From JBHGBB01 sp041946755 (GTDB lineage Bacteria; UBP4; UBA4092; JAOAEQ01), in NCBI GenBank assembly GCA_041946755.1, contig JBHGBB010000176.1, positions 1 to 8,246 of the forward strand: a stretch of DNA of 8,246 nucleotides, in the 5' to 3' direction. Positions within the stretch are counted from its first letter, which is position 1, and each line of letters opens with the position of its first letter. The notes below the pieces were generated by a model. It searched no databases. It was not told the origin of the DNA and saw nothing but the letters and a program-made list of their open reading frames with translations. This document shows, piece after piece, positions 4,938-8,246 of this stretch. A program made the position numbers and the translations under genes.

Positions 4938-7331
4938 TCAGAATGTCGTCCCAAACGTAAAATAAATCCGCTGGGTTTCATCTCCCGGCTGTTTATTGAT
5001 CGGGAATCCATACCCCAGCTGAATATATCCGATCGGTAAATTTAATAAGAGCCCGGGACCGGCTCCATATCGGACCGTACTCAAATCGACATCTTCTGTT
5101 TTCTCCCACACTCCCCCGGCATCGAGAAATAAGAGGCCATACACTCGGCTGATCAGCGGGCGGCGTAATTCTAAATTCAGGTTGAGCATAACATCTCCGC
5201 CAATATCGAGTTTATATTCTTCTTGATTGGTTTCATCTTGATAAATCAAATGCGGAGATACCCCGCGGAAATCATATCCGCGCAGGGTATTCGACCCACC
5301 GAGGAAAAATCGATCTGGTAGTGGTGCATCTTCGCTGTCACCATAGGGATGGATATAACCTCCCCGGAGACGAGCGGCACCAATAAGTTTTGAACCAATT
5401 TGTTTGTACCAACTCCCTTCAGCATAATACTTGATATAATCGTTATCGCCACCGAGGACACCACCCGCATATTCGATATTCGCTACATATCGACTTCCGC
5501 GAGTCGGCCAGAAATAATTATCTCGGTTATCATAAATTATCCCTGGAGTCAGACTTTGGGTAAGGGATTTGACCGGACCAAGCGCTGCCGGTAGCTGATA
5601 TCCTTCATCATCCGGATCCAGTTTTACCTGAACATGTTTCGCACGAGCCGTCCAGCGCCAATGTGGCGTTATCGGATACGAGACAAAAATCGATCCACCG
5701 GTTTGCCGTTCCTGATATTCATGCGTTGAACTACTGCCATAAACCATTCCGCCGGATGAATCGTAACTATATGCGGTGCCATCAATACTCCGATCCAGAC
5801 TTTCCCGGAATATAGATAGCTCTACCGTCAACGGAGTATCCAGGAAATAAGGCTCTTGATAGGATATACTATAATCGGTTCCTTCTTCAGCAATTTCGGT
5901 ATGCAACCGTATCTGACGGCCGGTTCCCAACAGATTGGGATCGGTAAATTCTACAAACAACCCGGCCTTCTTTTCGCTACTATATCCTCCGCCGAACGTC
6001 ATATTCCCGGTTTTCCGTTCAATCAGGGATAATAATAAATCCATCGTATCTTCTGCCAAGGTCGGTTCCGGAGTCGGCGCTACCTGGTCGAAAAATCCTA
6101 AGTTATCCAATTTCTGTTTACTGAGTAAAACCTCTTTTCGACTGAATACATCGCCGGGTTTTAAGGTTACTTCCCGTACAATCACTTTTCTTTTGGTTTT
6201 TAACGGAACTTCCTGAATTGTTTTATCTTCGGTAAACGACATCCCCTGAATATTAATATTACCGAGATATATTCTTGGATTTTCCTGAATGAGAAAATTA
6301 ATGCTTACCGTTTTCGTAGTATCATTTGCGGTTATGATCGGTTTAACCAGATTCTGAATATACCCTTGATTGGCATATGGTTCATATAACCGCACCATAT
6401 CTTGTTCCATTGCCGATTGCCGATATACTTGTTTAGTGCTGGATCGAAGATATTGCGCCAGTTCCTGGGTAGAAAACAAGGTATTGCCGGTAATAGAAAT
6501 TGTATCCCAGATATATTGCGCCCCCTCTTCAACCTTAAACTGAACCTTTACTCCGGGTGGTTGCGATATCGGTTCCGGGGGCAAAACGGTGGTTTTAACT
6601 TTTATATATCCTTCTTCTTTATAGAGATTATCGATCAACAGGCAATCAGCTTCCGCATCGGTTTCATCAAAATATCGTTTAATAATCCACCAGGTTTTTT
6701 TCGTCTTCAATTTTTTTAAGATCGTTTTTGATTTCAGCCGGCGATTCCCTTGAATTTCTACCCGAACAATCTTTTGTTTTTTATGTTCAGTAATTCTAAA
6801 ATGTAATTTACCGCTGGTCTCATTTATCGGTTCATAATTGCCATGTATTTCAACGGTATATTCTTTGGATTCATACCAGGTTCGTAATTTATCTTCATAT
6901 TTATCCAGCGAATCCGCTTGCATCACGCTGTTTCGTTTGAATCCGATTTCATCTTTTAATCGTTTCGAATGAAATCCGTTATTCCCTTCAAAAACAATAT
7001 CAATTATCACCGGATTCTCTTTAACGATATAGGTCACTTTAACCCCGGTGGGCTCTTTAACAATATCCAGGGAGACATCGGTAAAATATCCTAATCCATA
7101 AATCCGGCGTAAATCTTCTTCGGCTGCAGATTGGGTATAAAGGTCACCCGATTTTAATTTTATTTCTTTGAGGATAATCTTCTTTTTGATGTGCTGATTA
7201 CCTTTAATTAGGATCGATTGGACTTGATTCGGCCCAGTAATTCTCGTTTTCGCTTGCAGTCCCGAACCAAGCCAAAGGGTGCTAATAAGTAGCGCGATAA
7301 ATAGATAACCGATTCGTTTGTTCAAATTCAC
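4938..7331 (-). CDS. bamA: Outer-membrane protein assembly factor BamA (Omp85 family)
   Basis: BamA is the integral outer-membrane core of the BAM complex and folds beta-barrel proteins into the membrane. The product is 797 residues, normal for the family. I chose the GTG at 7331 because AAAGGAAA (7337-7344) precedes it at good spacing and it starts a clean signal peptide (NLNKR, a hydrophobic stretch at about 7-22, then LQA and cleavage before K28). Longer in-frame starts up to 7415 would spoil this signal. Five POTRA domains follow at about 36-105, 106-182, 186-269, 270-350 and 353-439, with hallmarks such as LYTQSAAEEDLRRIYGLGYF in the first and LKPGDVFSRKE in the fifth. The beta-barrel runs from about 444 to the end. 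The loop-6 motif is LRGY (683-686) inside FFLGGSNTLRGYDF, and the chain ends RIYFTFGTTF with the terminal Phe of an outer-membrane beta-signal. POTRA 5 carries roughly ten extra residues (about 364-378). The neighbours ompH and lpxD are classical for bamA. Confidence 0.96.
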   Translation of the reverse strand: MNLNKRIGYLFIALLISTLWLGSGLQAKTRITGPNQVQSILIKGNQHIKKKIILKEIKLKSGDLYTQSAAEEDLRRIYGLGYFTDVSLDIVKEPTGVKVTYIVKENPVIIDIVFEGNNGFHSKRLKDEIGFKRNSVMQADSLDKYEDKLRTWYESKEYTVEIHGNYEPINETSGKLHFRITEHKKQKIVRVEIQGNRRLKSKTILKKLKTKKTWWIIKRYFDETDAEADCLLIDNLYKEEGYIKVKTTVLPPEPISQPPGVKVQFKVEEGAQYIWDTISITGNTLFSTQELAQYLRSSTKQVYRQSAMEQDMVRLYEPYANQGYIQNLVKPIITANDTTKTVSINFLIQENPRIYLGNINIQGMSFTEDKTIQEVPLKTKRKVIVREVTLKPGDVFSRKEVLLSKQKLDNLGFFDQVAPTPEPTLAEDTMDLLLSLIERKTGNMTFGGGYSSEKKAGLFVEFTDPNLLGTGRQIRLHTEIAEEGTDYSISYQEPYFLDTPLTVELSIFRESLDRSIDGTAYSYDSSGGMVYGSSSTHEYQERQTGGSIFVSYPITPHWRWTARAKHVQVKLDPDDEGYQLPAALGPVKSLTQSLTPGIIYDNRDNYFWPTRGSRYVANIEYAGGVLGGDNDYIKYYAEGSWYKQIGSKLIGAARLRGGYIHPYGDSEDAPLPDRFFLGGSNTLRGYDFRGVSPHLIYQDETNQEEYKLDIGGDVMLNLNLELRRPLISRVYGLLFLDAGGVWEKTEDVDLSTVRYGAGPGLLLNLPIGYIQLGYGFPINKQPGDETQRIYFTFGTTF

Positions 7332-7336
7332 TTTTA

Positions 7337-7344
7337 TTTCCTTT
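7337..7344 (-). promoter_or_regulatory. Ribosome binding site deciding the bamA GTG start
   Basis: AAAGGAAA on the minus strand, with core AAGGA at 7339-7343, lies 7 nt from the GTG at 7331. No comparable site precedes the longer in-frame GTG at 7415, and that start would sit only about 9 nt from the predicted transcription start. Confidence 0.65.
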
Positions 7345-7430
7345 ATTTTTGAGGTATAGCCGCCGATTATTTTTTTAGTCGATGCCCTCAACCAAGATAC
7401 ACACTTCAAAAGCACAAAATATCGGGTATT

Positions 7431-7439
7431 ATTATAACA
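7431..7439 (-). promoter_or_regulatory. Extended -10 promoter upstream of bamA
   Basis: On the minus strand the clpC-bamA gap contains TGTTATAAT, which is a perfect TATAAT hexamer (7436-7431) with the upstream TG of an extended -10 element. The predicted start of transcription is near 7424, giving a leader of about 93 nt before the bamA GTG. The expected -35 position (about 7454-7459, CTGCCG) matches the consensus poorly, as is usual for extended -10 promoters. It would drive the bamA-ompH-lpxD-lpxC cluster independently of clpC. It is a prediction from sequence only. Confidence 0.6.
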
Positions 7440-7483
7440 GAAATAGAACCAATCGGCAGGAAATTTTGATTTTAAATCGTCTG

Positions 7484-8246
7484 TTATGTTGGTACCAGTT
7501 CAATTGATTTCGCTTGAGATTGGAAGATAATCATTTCATTGCCTAGATCCGCAATAATTTCGTTCCCTTCTTTAAATCGACCGCGCAACAGTTCCTCTGA
7601 TAACGGGTCTTCAATATACCGCTGGAGTGCACGCCGTAACGGCCGCGCGCCATTAGTCGGATCGAATCCATGCTGGCAGATAAACTCTTTCGCGGCATCG
7701 GTTAACTGCAGGGTCAATCCTTGTTCCGCTAACCGTTCTTTCATTTCTATCAACATTAAATCGATAATCGAGATTATTTCCGGTTTATCCAGTGAATGGA
7801 ATACCACCACTTCATCTACCCGGTTCAAAAATTCCGGATTAAACGTCTTTTTTAATTCACCGAGAATTTTCTCTTTCATTTGCTGATACGACGCCGCAGC
7901 TTCTGCGGTATGGAATCCTAACGAACTGCCCTGTTGTATCAATCGGGCACCGAGATTAGAGGTCATTATCACGACACTGTTTCTGAAATCCACCGTTCTA
8001 CCGGTAGCATCGGTTAATCGCCCGTCATCGAGAACCTGCAATAGAATATTAAACACATCCGGATGCGCTTTTTCGATTTCATCCAGGAGTATCACACAGT
8101 ATGATTTCCGCCTGACGGCTTCAGTCAGCTGACCGCCCTCATCATAACCTACATAACCGGGAGGAGCACCTACCAATCTGGCTACCGTATGCCTTTCCAT
8201 AAATTCGGACATGTCCAACCGGATCATGGCGTCCTCGTCGCCGAAC
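7484..8246 (-). CDS. clpC: ClpC-type AAA+ unfoldase, C-terminal part (5' end outside window)
   Basis: This is the second AAA+ module and C-terminal domain of a Clp/Hsp100 ATPase, which unfolds proteins and feeds them to ClpP in the cytoplasm. About 253 residues are visible. The frame stays open through the right edge and the N-terminus lies beyond it; the ATG at 8227 is internal, because family-typical sequence (FGDEDA) precedes it. Visible motifs are the pore loop GYVGYDEGG (around 8130-8158), Walker B ILLDEIE (around 8072-8092), the sensor-1 Asn in MTSN (7955-7957), the arginine finger in FLNRVDE (R at 7820-7822) and the sensor-2 Arg in GARPLRR (R at 7643-7645). Walker A of this module lies outside. 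The match to ClpC (DMSEFMERH, EKAHPDVFNILLQVLDDGRLTD) is better than to ClpA or ClpB, but without the N-terminal and middle domains ClpB cannot be fully excluded. The stop is TAA, 152 bp before bamA, and no intrinsic terminator is seen between them. Confidence 0.93.
   Translation of the reverse strand, partial: FGDEDAMIRLDMSEFMERHTVARLVGAPPGYVGYDEGGQLTEAVRRKSYCVILLDEIEKAHPDVFNILLQVLDDGRLTDATGRTVDFRNSVVIMTSNLGARLIQQGSSLGFHTAEAAASYQQMKEKILGELKKTFNPEFLNRVDEVVVFHSLDKPEIISIIDLMLIEMKERLAEQGLTLQLTDAAKEFICQHGFDPTNGARPLRRALQRYIEDPLSEELLRGRFKEGNEIIADLGNEMIIFQSQAKSIELVPT

Noticed and set aside
7332..7415. An N-terminal extension of BamA from a GTG at 7415
   Set aside because: It would place 28 extra residues before a well-formed signal peptide and starts almost on the predicted transcription start; the GTG at 7331 has a proper ribosome site.
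1..8246. A new defence or mobile system
   Set aside because: All six genes belong to well-known housekeeping families on one strand, and there is no integrase, transposase, toxin or nuclease signature.

Overview
The window comes from a Gram-negative-type (diderm) bacterium. It encodes outer-membrane protein assembly (BamA, OmpH/Skp) and early lipid A synthesis (LpxD, LpxC) on one strand. The phylum cannot be fixed from this sequence. The LpxC-FabZ fusion is known from Bacteroidota/Chlorobi-type bacteria and occurs in some other uncultured lineages. A clpC-type ATPase next to bamA and a moderately AT-rich composition fit an uncultured lineage, but this is inference.

Layout: every recognisable gene is on the minus strand, so the window reads from right to left. 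At the right edge (8246-7484) is the C-terminal part of a ClpC-type AAA+ unfoldase. A 152-bp gap with a consensus extended -10 promoter follows. Then come bamA (7331-4938), ompH/skp (4868-4245), lpxD (4185-3112), the lpxC-fabZ fusion (3061-1739) and an isopropylmalate-dehydrogenase-like gene (1630-572). Gaps inside the envelope cluster are 50-69 bp. The last gene is set apart by 108 bp holding a large imperfect hairpin and a T-run that touches its ribosome binding site. A strong intrinsic terminator lies about 100 bp past the last stop codon.

Working together: OmpH/Skp carries unfolded outer-membrane proteins across the periplasm and BamA inserts them. LpxD and LpxC carry out the third and second steps of the lipid A pathway. 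FabZ makes acyl-ACP in fatty acid synthesis and draws on the same hydroxyacyl-ACP pool that LpxA and LpxD use. The cluster therefore couples protein and lipid supply to the outer membrane. The dehydrogenase gene has no obvious role in this and looks like a passenger under separate control.

Positions 1-571 contain no credible gene. They hold several hairpins, two of which are minus-strand terminators, plus GC-rich palindromes and degenerate direct repeats in an AT-rich background. I see no CRISPR array, tRNA, rRNA, transposase or new multi-gene defence system. The unusual material is regulatory and repeat structure, not new protein families.
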